A stretch of 64,000 nt of DNA from Celerinatantimonas sp046054165 (GCF_046054165.1 NZ_JBFNXK010000017.1:1-64000); one strand, 5' to 3'; shown: positions 52,086-62,095, numbered from the stretch's first letter. Made by a program: numbers and translations. Notes: generated from the sequence alone by a model not told the origin.

Positions 52086-52987
52086 GTCACTCCAACCCTT
52101 ACCGGGATCCCTTCTCGTTTCTGCAATACTGACAACAACTGCGCAGAGACAATACCTGGCTGAGTAATAAACGATAATGTCGTCCGGTTGGTCGGGAAAT
52201 CCACGCTTCCAGACTGATCTTCTTCACTCTTACTTAAAGGTCGAGTCACTTCCAGATAAAGGCTTCCATCTGGCTCTTGGCTATACTGGATCGGTTGATT
52301 AATAATTCGAACACTTTCCCCAATACTTGCCTGCGAAAATAAATATTCAATATCCCGAGGAAATAACCGAATACATCCCGAGCTAACCCGTAATCCAACG
52401 CCAAAATCTTTATTCGTGCCGTGGATTAAATAATCCCCCGCACCATAGGCTAAACGCATCGCATAATCCCCCAAAGGATTCTCCGGTCCAGCGGGAACGA
52501 CATCCGGGAGAATGATCCCTTTTTCGGCGTATTCCTTACGGATATTGGCTGTGGGTGTCCAGGTTGGATGTGGAATTTTCTGAGAAATATGCGTTGTAGT
52601 TACAGGTGTATCCCAGCCGATACGACCAATGCCGATTGGAAACACATCCACCTTATGCTGCTGAGGATGGTAAAAAAACAACCGTAACTGGGCCAAATTG
52701 ACCACAATCCCCTGCCGAGGACCTTCAGGCAATAGCATTTGCAATGGAATAGAGAGTTGAGTTCCGGGTTTCGGTAAAAAGGGATCGACTCCTGGATTCA
52801 CCGATTTAAGCGCCAGGAAGCCAATATCAAAATGATTTGCAATAGAGGCCAGCGTATCCCCATGTCGAACGGTATACGTCGTATTCTGGCCGATTAGACG
52901 GCTATTATCCGCAGGAATAGAATAAGAACGGGCCCATAAACTGGATGTGAACAGCAAGGCGCCCCAAACCAACACTATTTTCAGCAT
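52070..52987 (-). CDS. L,D-transpeptidase of the ErfK/YbiS/YcfS type
   Basis: The 305-residue secreted protein has a signal peptide (about 1-19), a LysM domain (YTVRHGDTLASIANHFDIGF, about 38-85), and a YkuD catalytic domain with the signature HGTNKD and S-x-GCIR (SSGCIRLFPRD), whose Cys is the nucleophile. Enzymes of this group anchor Lpp to peptidoglycan through its C-terminal lysine. The convergent lpp supports that role here. It acts in the periplasm; the exact paralogue cannot be told. Confidence 0.9.
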   Translation of the reverse strand: MLKIVLVWGALLFTSSLWARSYSIPADNSRLIGQNTTYTVRHGDTLASIANHFDIGFLALKSVNPGVDPFLPKPGTQLSIPLQMLLPEGPRQGIVVNLAQLRLFFYHPQQHKVDVFPIGIGRIGWDTPVTTTHISQKIPHPTWTPTANIRKEYAEKGIILPDVVPAGPENPLGDYAMRLAYGAGDYLIHGTNKDFGVGLRVSSGCIRLFPRDIEYLFSQASIGESVRIINQPIQYSQEPDGSLYLEVTRPLSKSEEDQSGSVDFPTNRTTLSFITQPGIVSAQLLSVLQKREGIPVRVGVTKKAP

Positions 52988-53051
52988 AAACTTAGCTCAT
53001 TTATTATTTAACACTATAAAATTATTCTAATTTATCGCTCTATGATCAAAA

Positions 53052-53073
53052 AAGCCCGTTAGGTAACGGGCTT
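53052..53073 (-). terminator. Terminator of pnp
   Basis: AAGCCCGTT pairs with AACGGGCTT over AGGT; on the minus strand the stem is followed by a T-run. Confidence 0.92.
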
Positions 53074-53092
53074 ATCTTTTGATTCAACCAGA

Positions 53093-55249
53093 TTATGCGT
53101 TATCGTTCTGAGGAGCTTGATCCTCATCCGCAGTCGGTTCTTCAACTTTAGTTTCCTCTGGCTGAGGTTTTGGTAATGCTTCTTTCATGCTCAAACGTAC
53201 CCGTCCCTGGCGGTCTACTTCAAGCACTTTGACTTTCACTTCATCACCAACACTCAGGTAATCGGCTACTTTATTGACACGTTCATGAGCAATTTGTGAA
53301 ATATGTACCAGACCATCTTTACCCGGCAAAATCTGCACAAAAGCACCGAAATCAGCCAACCGAACCACTTTACCTTGATAGAACTGACCCACTTCAACTT
53401 CCGCAGTTAACTGTTCAATTCGAGCAATAGCTGCTTTTGCCTGATCACCATCAGTTGCCGCAATTTTCACGGTTCCATCATCTTCAATTTCAATAGTGGT
53501 TCCGGTTTCTTCGGTCAAACTACGAATGGTTGCGCCACCTTTACCAATCACGTCTTTAATTTTATCCGGATTGATTTTCAGCGTATGGATCCGTGGAGCG
53601 AATTCAGAAATCTCTTCACGAGCGCCATTAATAGCTTGGTTCATCACACCCAGAATATGCATCCGCGCACCGCGCGCTTGATTCAATGCAATCTGCATGA
53701 TTTCTTTAGTGATCCCTTCGATTTTAATATCCATCTGCAGGGCAGTCACACCATCGGTGGTTCCGGCTACTTTAAAGTCCATATCACCTAAATGGTCTTC
53801 ATCACCTAAGATATCGGAAAGCACGACAAACTGTTCACCTTCTTTAACCAACCCCATGGCAATCCCGGCGACAGAAGATTTAATCGGTACCCCGGCATCC
53901 ATCAGCGCTAATGATGAACCACACACAGACGCCATTGAACTAGAACCGTTGGATTCAGTAATTTCAGAAACCACACGTACGGTATAAGGGAACTCATCGA
54001 TGGAAGGCATCACTGCCGCAACGCCACGTTTAGCCAAACGACCATGACCAATTTCGCGACGTTTAGGAGAGCCCATCATGCCGGTTTCACCCACGCAATA
54101 TGGAGGGAAGTTATAGTGCAATAAGAAATAATCGGTACGAGTTCCGGTCAGCTCATCAATCATCTGAGCATCACGCTGGGTCCCTAATGTACAAGTCACC
54201 AACGCCTGAGTTTCACCACGGGTGAAAATCGCACTACCGTGAGTACGCGGTAACACGCCAGTTGCGACATCCAAGGCACGAACCATATCAGGTTCACGAC
54301 CATCGATACGAGGTTCACCGGCAAGAATTCGGCTACGAACGACCAATTTTTCTAGTTTAACCAGCTCATCACCGATTTCTAACTCATCTAAAGTTTCATC
54401 TTCAGTGGTTAAAGTTTCAATCACTGATTTTTTGATTTCAGCAACCGATTCATAACGAGCTGCTTTTTCAGTAATACGATACGCTTCACCCAGTTTGACT
54501 TCGGCCAATGCTTTTACTTTTTCAGATAAAGCAACGTTTTTCTCCGGAGCTTGCCAGTCCCATGCTGGTTTAGCAGCTTCAGCCGCCAACTCATTAATGG
54601 CATTGATGACGGTCTGCATCTGTTCATGACCATACATCACCGCGCCCAGCATGACATCTTCAGGTAATTCCTGAGCTTCGGATTCAACCATCAATACTGC
54701 ATTTGAAGTACCAGCAACAACCAAATCTAACTGGCTCTGCGGCAGTTCATCCGTAGTAGGGTTCAAGACGTAGTTACCATTGATAAACCCGACACGAGCA
54801 GCCCCAATAGGACCGTGGAATGGGATCCCCGAAAGCGCCAGCGCAGCGGATGCACCAATCAGTGCTGGAATATCCGGCTGAACCTGAGGATTGACAGACA
54901 TAACGGTTGCAACAACCTGAACTTCGTTGACGAAGCCATCAGGGAACAGCGGGCGGATCGGACGGTCAATTAAGCGCGCAATCAGTGTTTCACCTTCACT
55001 CGGGCGACCTTCACGTTTAAAAAAGCCACCAGGAATTCGTCCGGCTGCGTAAGTACGTTCTTGATAGTTTACAGTTAATGGGAAGAAGTCTTGTCCAGGC
55101 TTCGCTTCTCTTTTACCAACAACGGTAACAAATACAGCTGTATCATCGACAGTAACCATGACTGCAGAATCAGCTTGACGGGCAATGGCACCCGTTTCCA
55201 GTGTTACTGTGTGTTGGCCATATTGGAATTTTTTAACAATAGGATTCAC
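53093..55249 (-). CDS. pnp: Polynucleotide phosphorylase
   Basis: The 718-residue 3'-5' exoribonuclease has two RNase PH domains (SIVAR-type core ETLIARLIDRPIRPLFP and the second core with DILGDEDHLGDMDFKVAGT), then KH (KIKDVIGKGGATIRSLTE) and S1 (VEVGQFYQGKVVRLADFGAFVQ) domains, and an acidic tail. It is part of the degradosome in relatives. The start is GTG at 55249 before NPIVKKFQYG. It lies downstream of rpsO, as usual. Confidence 0.98.
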   Translation of the reverse strand: MNPIVKKFQYGQHTVTLETGAIARQADSAVMVTVDDTAVFVTVVGKREAKPGQDFFPLTVNYQERTYAAGRIPGGFFKREGRPSEGETLIARLIDRPIRPLFPDGFVNEVQVVATVMSVNPQVQPDIPALIGASAALALSGIPFHGPIGAARVGFINGNYVLNPTTDELPQSQLDLVVAGTSNAVLMVESEAQELPEDVMLGAVMYGHEQMQTVINAINELAAEAAKPAWDWQAPEKNVALSEKVKALAEVKLGEAYRITEKAARYESVAEIKKSVIETLTTEDETLDELEIGDELVKLEKLVVRSRILAGEPRIDGREPDMVRALDVATGVLPRTHGSAIFTRGETQALVTCTLGTQRDAQMIDELTGTRTDYFLLHYNFPPYCVGETGMMGSPKRREIGHGRLAKRGVAAVMPSIDEFPYTVRVVSEITESNGSSSMASVCGSSLALMDAGVPIKSSVAGIAMGLVKEGEQFVVLSDILGDEDHLGDMDFKVAGTTDGVTALQMDIKIEGITKEIMQIALNQARGARMHILGVMNQAINGAREEISEFAPRIHTLKINPDKIKDVIGKGGATIRSLTEETGTTIEIEDDGTVKIAATDGDQAKAAIARIEQLTAEVEVGQFYQGKVVRLADFGAFVQILPGKDGLVHISQIAHERVNKVADYLSVGDEVKVKVLEVDRQGRVRLSMKEALPKPQPEETKVEEPTADEDQAPQNDNA

Positions 55250-55454
55250 GTGAATTTCCTTCGTTTGCGCTTTTCATGTCTTTTATGTCGCGGCTAAGTA
55301 TAAAGCATCTATTGGGTAAAAGATAATCTTTAACCAATTCAACTTCGTTAAACTATTCATTCGCTAAAATGCTAACCTAACCTGCGATCAAAATCTGCGT
55401 TCAAAAGACCATTTAGAGCCAGTTCATCGGCAATTTTTATTAAATACGATCAAA

Positions 55455-55478
55455 AAAGAGGAGCCATAGCTCCTCTTT
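55455..55478 (-). terminator. Terminator between rpsO and pnp
   Basis: AAAGAGGAGC pairs with GCTCCTCTTT over CATA, and a T-run follows on the minus strand. As in E. coli, rpsO and pnp can be transcribed together by read-through; the roughly 200-nt pnp leader shows no clear long hairpin by eye. Confidence 0.9.
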
Positions 55479-55507
55479 CAATATGCTTTTCCCAAAAGGG
55501 GCATCGC

Positions 55508-55777
55508 TTAGCGACGCAGACCTAAACGTTCGATCAGAGTCTGATAACGAGCAGCGTCTTTACCTTTGAGGTAGTCAAGCAAGTTACGGCGCTGGCTAAC
55601 CATGCGCAGCAAACCGCGACGGCTGTGGTGATCGTGGATGTGAGTTTTGAAATGATCCTGCAGATGGTCAATCTGAGCAGACAACAGAGCGACCTGAACT
55701 TCTGAAGAACCTGTATCACCTTCACCACGGCCAAATTCAGCAACGATTTTTGCTTTTTCTTCTGTACTTAGTGACAT
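55508..55777 (-). CDS. rpsO: Ribosomal protein S15
   Basis: The 89-residue S15 binds 16S rRNA at the platform (helices 20-22). The sequence begins MSLSTEEKAKIVAEFGRGEGDTG and contains the rRNA-binding HHSRRGLL and LLDYLKGKD. S15 represses its own translation in E. coli by a leader pseudoknot; hairpins in this leader are noted separately. Confidence 0.98.
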   Translation of the reverse strand: MSLSTEEKAKIVAEFGRGEGDTGSSEVQVALLSAQIDHLQDHFKTHIHDHHSRRGLLRMVSQRRNLLDYLKGKDAARYQTLIERLGLRR

Positions 55778-55806
55778 GGAATTACTCCTAACTAATATGA
55801 AACGAA

Positions 55807-55863
55807 GTTAGCGCCAATCACTAATTCAGCGCTAACAAGGCGCGTTATTCTATTCAGAATAAC
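55807..55863 (-). promoter_or_regulatory. rpsO leader with two perfect hairpins
   Basis: One stem is GTTAGCGC (55807-55814) with GCGCTAAC (55829-55836), loop 14 nt. A second is GTTATTCT (55844-55851) with AGAATAAC (55856-55863), loop ATTC. Both lie between truB and rpsO. The outer one is positioned as a possible S15 autoregulatory site; the inner one as a weak truB terminator. Confidence 0.6.
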
Positions 55864-55871
55864 AGGCTTAT

Positions 55872-56828
55872 TCAAGGGGTTTCTTCTGGATTATTTGATT
55901 CTTGGATCAAACGCTTCGGAGCGACCATGCCAGCGTCGTTCACTTCTCCAATTCCCACGAAACGGCGTTGTTCACCGATATACAAGCGCAGTGGTTTTCC
56001 TTGTGGAGCCTGCGCGACAAAAACAGCTTGTCCATGGAGCAGATAATCGCCCATTGTTTCATCAATGACAACTTCCTCTAAACAGGCCACCGCACTATCC
56101 ATCGGCAATAGTAACGGATCTAAGACCGCCGCCGGAACTAAGTCATCCTGCTGAGCTTGCGCTAGTAAACCTTCAAGAGCTTCGATACTAATCACCTGAT
56201 CGGCCGGATAATCGGCGACATGAGATCGATGCAAAGCCTGAACATGCGCACCACATCCTAAAACTTCACCTAAATCATCCACAATCGTCCGGATATAAGT
56301 CCCTTTACTGCAGCAAATATCCAGACGTAACAGATCATCCTCAAAACTAATCAGTTCAATCGAATAGACTTTGATTTTCCGGGATTCGCGGGGGACCTGG
56401 ATCCCTTCCCGAGCATACCAATACAATGGCCTACCCTGATATTTCAAGGCCGAGTACATCGATGGGACCTGATCGATTTCACCTAGAAACTGAGGTAAGG
56501 TCGCCTCAATTTCAGCCAGAGAGACGGTTACCGGACGCGACTCAACCACGTCACCATCCGCATCGGAAGTATTGGTCCGCTCCCCTAATTTAGCCGTCAC
56601 CTGATAGCGTTTATCGGAATCCAGCAGGTACTGGGAAAATTTGGTCGCCTCTCCCAAACAGATTGGAAGCATGCCAGTTGCCAGCGGATCCAATGCCCCG
56701 GTATGTCCGGCTTTTTGCGCAAAATAAATCCGTTTAACCTGCTGCAATGCGGCATTTGATGTCATCCCAGTTGTTTTTTCAAGCAACAGGATCCCATCGA
56801 CTTTACGACCGCGGGCTCGTCGCGCCAT
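55872..56828 (-). CDS. truB: tRNA pseudouridine-55 synthase
   Basis: The 318-residue TruB makes pseudouridine 55 in the T loop of tRNAs. The catalytic aspartate is in GHTGALDPLATGMLP; GTYIRTIVDDLGEVLG is a family signature, and a C-terminal PUA-like domain follows. Its start overlaps the rbfA stop by one base. Confidence 0.97.
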   Translation of the reverse strand: MARRARGRKVDGILLLEKTTGMTSNAALQQVKRIYFAQKAGHTGALDPLATGMLPICLGEATKFSQYLLDSDKRYQVTAKLGERTNTSDADGDVVESRPVTVSLAEIEATLPQFLGEIDQVPSMYSALKYQGRPLYWYAREGIQVPRESRKIKVYSIELISFEDDLLRLDICCSKGTYIRTIVDDLGEVLGCGAHVQALHRSHVADYPADQVISIEALEGLLAQAQQDDLVPAAVLDPLLLPMDSAVACLEEVVIDETMGDYLLHGQAVFVAQAPQGKPLRLYIGEQRRFVGIGEVNDAGMVAPKRLIQESNNPEETP

Positions 56829-57226
56829 TAACTATCCTCATCCTTGTGATCATGTTCCTGCTGTTTTCTCAGGTCCTCTTTGACCGCTTTGGACGCCAAA
56901 TTCGATAAGCGGATCCCTTCAGCCAAAGAACGGTCATATGCAAATCGTAATTCAGGTACTGCACGCAGGCGCATAGCCTTACTTAACAATGACCGGATAT
57001 AAGGTTTGGATTCTTCCAACGCTTCCAATCCCTGCTTAATTCCCTCATCACTGTCATCTAAAAAAGTAACAAAAATTTTGGCATAAGCCAGATCTCGGGT
57101 GACGTCAACCGATGATACGGTCACTAATCCCAACCGTGGATCTTTGATTTCGCGCTGTATGATCACAGCGACTTCTTTCTGAATTTGCTGCGCCACGCGT
57201 TGCGGGCGACTAAATTCTCTTGCCAT
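56828..57226 (-). CDS. rbfA: Ribosome-binding factor A
   Basis: The 132-residue KH-fold protein needed for 16S rRNA maturation and cold adaptation. Signatures include RVAQQIQKEVAVIIQREIKDPR and YAKIFVTFL. It sits between infB and truB, coupled to truB. Confidence 0.97.
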   Translation of the reverse strand: MAREFSRPQRVAQQIQKEVAVIIQREIKDPRLGLVTVSSVDVTRDLAYAKIFVTFLDDSDEGIKQGLEALEESKPYIRSLLSKAMRLRAVPELRFAYDRSLAEGIRLSNLASKAVKEDLRKQQEHDHKDEDS

Positions 57227-57243
57227 AACATGACCTCAGACAT

Positions 57244-57268
57244 AAATGGGGGCACAAGGCCCCCATTT
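57244..57268 (-). other. Intercistronic hairpin between infB and rbfA
   Basis: AAATGGGGG pairs with CCCCCATTT over a 7-nt loop. No T-run follows in the direction of transcription, so it is more likely an RNA-stability or processing site than a terminator. Confidence 0.6.
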
Positions 57269-57287
57269 GCTCTCATCAGAGAGATAA

Positions 57288-60026
57288 TTATAAACTACGC
57301 TGCACTTCGACTGTTTCGAATACTTCGATGTGATCGCCCACACGCACGTCATTGTAGTTTTTAACCCCGATACCACATTCCATGCCGTTACGAACTTCAC
57401 TCACATCGTCTTTATAACGGCGTAGTGATTCCAGTTCACCTTCATAAATCACCACGTTTTCACGCAGGACACGAATTGGATTATTACGTTTCACAATCCC
57501 TTCAGTCACCATACAACCGGCAATTGCACCAATTTTAGGTGATTTAAAGACATCACGCACTTCAGCCAGACCGATAATTTCCTGACGGAATTCAGGAGAT
57601 AACAAGCCTGTCATGGCTCGTTTCACTTCATCGATCAAATCGTAAATGACACTGTAGTAGTGTAAATCAACATGTTCGGATTCAATCACTTTACGGGCGG
57701 CCGCATCAGCACGCACGTTAAAGCCAAAGACCAAACCATTAGAGGCTGCTGCCAGTGTTGCGTCCGTTTCGGTGATCCCACCGACACCACGACCAATAAT
57801 ATTAACTTTCACTTCATCGGTAGACAGTTTAGTCAATGCATCGGCAATCGCTTCCAGTGACCCTTGAACATCGGCTTTCAAGACAATGTTCAGCTCTTTC
57901 ACTTCACCTTCAGCCATATTGGCAAACATATTTTCCAATTTAGCTTTCTGCTGACGAGCCAGTTTCACTTCACGGAATTTCCCCTGACGATACAGTGCAA
58001 CTTCACGTGCTTTTTTCTCATCACGAACAACCGTGGCTTCATCACCCGCCGATGGCACACCGGACAAACCTAAAATTTCAACAGGAATTGAAGGACCGGC
58101 AGCATCTAAGTCTTGACCATGTTCATCTTTCATCGCCCGAATACGACCATATTCCAAGCCACAAAGAATCACATCACCTTTATGCAGTTCACCTTGCTGT
58201 ACCAAAATCGAAGCCACTGGGCCACGTCCTTTATCCAAGCGAGACTCAATGACCACCCCGGAAGCTGGACCTTTGGCGACCGCAGTCAACTCAAGGATAT
58301 CGGCTTGCAACAGAATCGATTCCAACAGACTGTCGATCCCTTCCCCACTTTTAGCGGAAACATGCACAAACTGTGTATCGCCACCCCAATCTTCAGGGAT
58401 TACATCGTGCTGAGCCAATTCATTTTTAACCCGATCCGGATCCGCTTCTGGTTTATCAATTTTGTTAACAGCAACCACCATCGGCACACCCGCAGCCCGA
58501 GAATGCTGAATTGCTTCAACAGTTTGCGGCATCACGCCATCATCGGCGGCAACCACCAGCACTACGATATCCGTCGCCTGAGCACCACGCGCACGCATTG
58601 CGGTAAATGCAGCATGTCCCGGAGTATCCAAGAAGGTAACCATGTGTCCACCTTCGGTTTGAACTCGATAAGCCCCGATATGCTGAGTGATCCCACCCGC
58701 TTCACCTGCGGCCACTTTGGCCCGGCGAATATAGTCCAGCAACGATGTTTTACCGTGGTCAACGTGACCCATAATGGTCACGACCGGTGCCCGTTCAGTT
58801 TGTTCAGCGCCTTCAGAAGACACTTCCTGCAGGACCTGCTCTTCCAACGCATTTTCTTTGACCAGAACGACTTTATGACCCATTTCTTCAGCCACTAATT
58901 GCGCCGTTTCTTGATCAATCACCTGATTGATGGTCGCCATTGCGCCCATCTGCATCATCGCTTTAATCACTTCAGTTGCTTTAACCGCCATTTTGTTAGC
59001 CAATTCAGCAACCGTGATGGTTTCACCAATTCGAACATCCCGTTCTACAGGCTGAGCCGGTTTGTTAAAGCCATGCTGCATCGTCGTTGGCGTAACAACT
59101 TTATTGCGACCTTTGCGAGCTTTACGATTCCGACTACCACGAGCAGGATTCGCATTCGCTGAAGTATCTTCATCATCTCTAGCCGTCGACGGTTTTTTCT
59201 TTTTACGGCGTGGTCGTTTTTCTTCTTTACGAGCTTCTTCGTCCTCGGCTTCCCGGGCATAAGTCGAAGTGGTGAAATGATAATCATCCTTCTCTTCGGC
59301 TTCTTTACGTTTCTTCTCTTCTTCTTCCCAACGTTTTGCATTTTCTTCTGCTAAACGTTTCGCTTCTTCAGCTTTACGCCGTGCTTCTTCTTCTGCTTTC
59401 GCAAGAGCGGCTTGTTCCTGCTCGGCTTGAAGCCGTTGCTGCTCTTCACGTTTCGCTTGTTCTGCTGCTACCACTTTCGGATCAGCCTCCGCCTTAGCCT
59501 TCTCGGCTTTTGCCTGTGCTTCCTTACGCGCCCGTTCCGCTTTAACTTCAGCTTCGGCTTTTGCCTTAGCCTCTGCGACAGCTTTCGCTTCCGCTTCTTT
59601 GCGCGCCCGCTCAATCGCTTCTTGTTCCGCTTTAGCTTCGGCTTCCAAACGTGCTTTTTCCTGAGCTTCTTGCTCAGCCTCTAAGCGAGCTTGCTCTTCT
59701 GCTTCGGCTTTGGCTTTTTCATCAACCACACTACGTTTCACATAAGTGCGTTTTTTACGTACTTCAACTTGAACATGGCGCGATTTACCGCCTGTTCCCT
59801 GCACACTCAGGGTACTTTTAGTTTTACGCTTCAAAGTCATTCGACTCGGCAAACTTTCTTCCCCATGTTGCTGTTTTAAGTATTCCAGTAACTTCGATTT
59901 TTCATCTTCAGCTACGATATCATCAGCGGCATTCTTAGTCACACCGGCATCCGCAAATTGCTGAATCAACCGGTCAACCGTCGTACCCACGTCGTCTGCG
60001 AGTTGTTTTACTGAAACTGCTGTCAT
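57288..60026 (-). CDS. infB: Translation initiation factor IF-2
   Basis: The 912-residue GTPase delivers fMet-tRNA to the 30S subunit. It has an IF2 N-terminal helical subdomain, a long Lys/Ala/Glu/Arg-rich linker (residues about 95-300), and the G domain with GHVDHGKTSLLDYIRR, DTPGHAAF and NKIDKPEAD, then domains II-IV. It is preceded by nusA with a 26-nt gap. Length fits the long IF2 form of Gammaproteobacteria (E. coli 890). Confidence 0.97.
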   Translation of the reverse strand: MTAVSVKQLADDVGTTVDRLIQQFADAGVTKNAADDIVAEDEKSKLLEYLKQQHGEESLPSRMTLKRKTKSTLSVQGTGGKSRHVQVEVRKKRTYVKRSVVDEKAKAEAEEQARLEAEQEAQEKARLEAEAKAEQEAIERARKEAEAKAVAEAKAKAEAEVKAERARKEAQAKAEKAKAEADPKVVAAEQAKREEQQRLQAEQEQAALAKAEEEARRKAEEAKRLAEENAKRWEEEEKKRKEAEEKDDYHFTTSTYAREAEDEEARKEEKRPRRKKKKPSTARDDEDTSANANPARGSRNRKARKGRNKVVTPTTMQHGFNKPAQPVERDVRIGETITVAELANKMAVKATEVIKAMMQMGAMATINQVIDQETAQLVAEEMGHKVVLVKENALEEQVLQEVSSEGAEQTERAPVVTIMGHVDHGKTSLLDYIRRAKVAAGEAGGITQHIGAYRVQTEGGHMVTFLDTPGHAAFTAMRARGAQATDIVVLVVAADDGVMPQTVEAIQHSRAAGVPMVVAVNKIDKPEADPDRVKNELAQHDVIPEDWGGDTQFVHVSAKSGEGIDSLLESILLQADILELTAVAKGPASGVVIESRLDKGRGPVASILVQQGELHKGDVILCGLEYGRIRAMKDEHGQDLDAAGPSIPVEILGLSGVPSAGDEATVVRDEKKAREVALYRQGKFREVKLARQQKAKLENMFANMAEGEVKELNIVLKADVQGSLEAIADALTKLSTDEVKVNIIGRGVGGITETDATLAAASNGLVFGFNVRADAAARKVIESEHVDLHYYSVIYDLIDEVKRAMTGLLSPEFRQEIIGLAEVRDVFKSPKIGAIAGCMVTEGIVKRNNPIRVLRENVVIYEGELESLRRYKDDVSEVRNGMECGIGVKNYNDVRVGDHIEVFETVEVQRSL

Positions 60027-60052
60027 ATGGCGTAATTCCTCCGTCGACGTTA

Positions 60053-61549
60053 TTATTCTTCATCGCCGAACCAACAAATCTGTCGGGCGGCCATGATCAA
60101 TTCACCAGCTTTCTCTTCACTTAAATTTTCAATTCCAGCCAGGTCATCAATCCCCTGCTCTGCTAAATCTTCCAGTGTTGAAACATGCCGTAAGGCTAGC
60201 TCATAAGCCAAATGACGATCCATGCCTTCCAGAGCCAGTAGATCTTCGCTTGGTTTATTGTCACCTAAAGATTCTTCTTTTGCCAATGCTTCAGTAACCA
60301 ATGCAGCCTTGGCACGTTCGCGTAATTCGTTGACGATATCTTCATCCATACCTTCAACAGCCAACAGTTCATTCACCGGAACATAGGCTACTTCTTCAAG
60401 CGAACTAAATCCTTCTTCAACCAGCACTGCGGCGAAATCTTCATCCAAACCCAATCGGCTCTGGAACAGATCCATCGCTTTTTGAGTTTCAGCCTGATGC
60501 TTGTTCTGTAGATCATCCACAGTCATCACGTTCAATTCCCAACCGGTCAGCTGAGAAGCCAGACGAACGTTTTGTCCATTCCGACCAATGGCCTGAGCCA
60601 AACTGTCTGGTTCCACGGCTACATCCATCGAATGATGATCTTCATCGACAACAATCGATGCAACTTCAGCCGGAGCCATCGCATTAATCACAAACTGCGC
60701 TGGATTATCATCCCACAGGACGATATCGACTCGTTCATTATTCAACTCACCGGAAACAGCTTGCACGCGAGCACCACGCATTCCCACACAAGCCCCAACC
60801 GGATCAATACGTTTGTCATTAGATTTCACAGCGATCTTAGCCCGAGCACCCGGATCACGAGCAGCCCCTTTAAGCTCAATCATCTCTTCTGCGATTTCAG
60901 GCACTTCAATGCGAAATAACTCAGTCAGCATTTCAGGGCGTGTTCGACTTAAAAACAGCTGAGCCCCACGCGCTTCAGGTTTAACGGCATACAGAAGCGC
61001 CCGGATCCGATCGCCAGGACGAAAAGCTTCACGCGGCAATAGGTCTTCACGATGTAACACACCTTCGGCATTATTTCCGAGATCGACCACAACATTATCA
61101 CGGCTTACTTTTTTTACGACCCCAGTATGCAATTCATTGACCTGATCGATAAACTGTTCAACGACCTGTGCCCGTTCAGCTTCGCGGACTTTCTGCACGA
61201 TAACCTGTTTCGCAGTCTGAGTTGTGATTCGGTCAAACGTCACCGAATCAATCTGTTCTTCGACATACTCACCGAGCTCTTTTTCAGGTTCGTCAATACG
61301 AGCGGCTTCTAAGGTAATTTCACGGTAAGGTGCTTCAATGGCTTCTTCATTTTCAACGACACACCAACGACGGAACGTATCAAAATCACCACTCTTGCGG
61401 TCAATAGCGACACGAACGTCAATATCACCTTCATATTTCTTTTTTGTAGCAGTTGCGAGAGCAATTTCTAATGCTTCAAAAATTTTTTCCCGAGGGACGG
61501 CTTTTTCGTTGGAAACTGCATCAACAACCAATAAGACTTCTTTATTCAT
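60053..61549 (-). CDS. nusA: Transcription termination/antitermination factor NusA
   Basis: The 498-residue protein has an RNA-polymerase-binding N-terminus, an S1 domain, two KH domains (VGACVGMRGARVQAVSGEL and AIGRNGQNVRLASQLTGW), and two C-terminal acidic repeats (residues about 365-495). Such repeats are typical of Gammaproteobacteria and bind RNAP alpha or lambda N. It lies between rimP and infB. Confidence 0.98.
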   Translation of the reverse strand: MNKEVLLVVDAVSNEKAVPREKIFEALEIALATATKKKYEGDIDVRVAIDRKSGDFDTFRRWCVVENEEAIEAPYREITLEAARIDEPEKELGEYVEEQIDSVTFDRITTQTAKQVIVQKVREAERAQVVEQFIDQVNELHTGVVKKVSRDNVVVDLGNNAEGVLHREDLLPREAFRPGDRIRALLYAVKPEARGAQLFLSRTRPEMLTELFRIEVPEIAEEMIELKGAARDPGARAKIAVKSNDKRIDPVGACVGMRGARVQAVSGELNNERVDIVLWDDNPAQFVINAMAPAEVASIVVDEDHHSMDVAVEPDSLAQAIGRNGQNVRLASQLTGWELNVMTVDDLQNKHQAETQKAMDLFQSRLGLDEDFAAVLVEEGFSSLEEVAYVPVNELLAVEGMDEDIVNELRERAKAALVTEALAKEESLGDNKPSEDLLALEGMDRHLAYELALRHVSTLEDLAEQGIDDLAGIENLSEEKAGELIMAARQICWFGDEE

Positions 61550-61561
61550 TCCCGAGCCTCT

Positions 61562-62020
61562 TTAGTCAAACTGAGGGATTAAATGCGCTTTTTGTACATT
61601 ACTCAGCGCAATACGTTGTTGTTCACTATCAACATCAAGGGTGATCATCTCACCTTCCACCGAAAGGAGTGTCCCTTGCCATTTTCGCCGGTTAGCGACC
61701 GGCATTCGTAACTGAACAAAAATAATTTCACCTATTACACGCTGGTAATGCTCTGCCTTGAACAACGGACGATCCATCCCAGGTGAAGAAACTTCTAAAT
61801 TATATTCGGTATTAATGGGATCCTCGACATCTAGGATCGCGCTAACCTGATAACTGACGGCTGCACAGTCATCCACTGTAATTCCCTGCTCGTGGTCGAT
61901 ATATAATCGCAGTACAGAATGTTTTCCCGCACTGACAAATTCAACCCCTAGCAATTCAAACCCGAGTGCATCGACTGCTGGTTCGAGCATTTCAGTCAGG
62001 CGTTGCTCAATCGTTGCCAA
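61562..62020 (-). CDS. rimP: Ribosome maturation factor RimP
   Basis: The 152-residue protein helps assemble the 30S subunit. The N-terminal alpha/beta domain starts LTEMLEPAVDALGFELLGVEF and the C-terminal SH3-like domain contains LEVSSPGMDRPLF. It begins the rimP-nusA-infB unit, downstream of the tRNA-fMet terminator. Confidence 0.97.
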   Translation of the reverse strand: MATIEQRLTEMLEPAVDALGFELLGVEFVSAGKHSVLRLYIDHEQGITVDDCAAVSYQVSAILDVEDPINTEYNLEVSSPGMDRPLFKAEHYQRVIGEIIFVQLRMPVANRRKWQGTLLSVEGEMITLDVDSEQQRIALSNVQKAHLIPQFD

Positions 62021-62095
62021 ATTCCCCTCCAGAAAAGAAAAAAGGGCCTAAAAGCCCAGAGAGTAAGACACAAAGTGCGTCAAAAAGATAACAAA

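Noticed and set aside
58113..58898. Plus-strand open frame of 261 residues opposite infB
   Set aside because: Antisense shadow of the conserved IF-2 G domain; composition is not protein-like and the minus-strand gene is certain.
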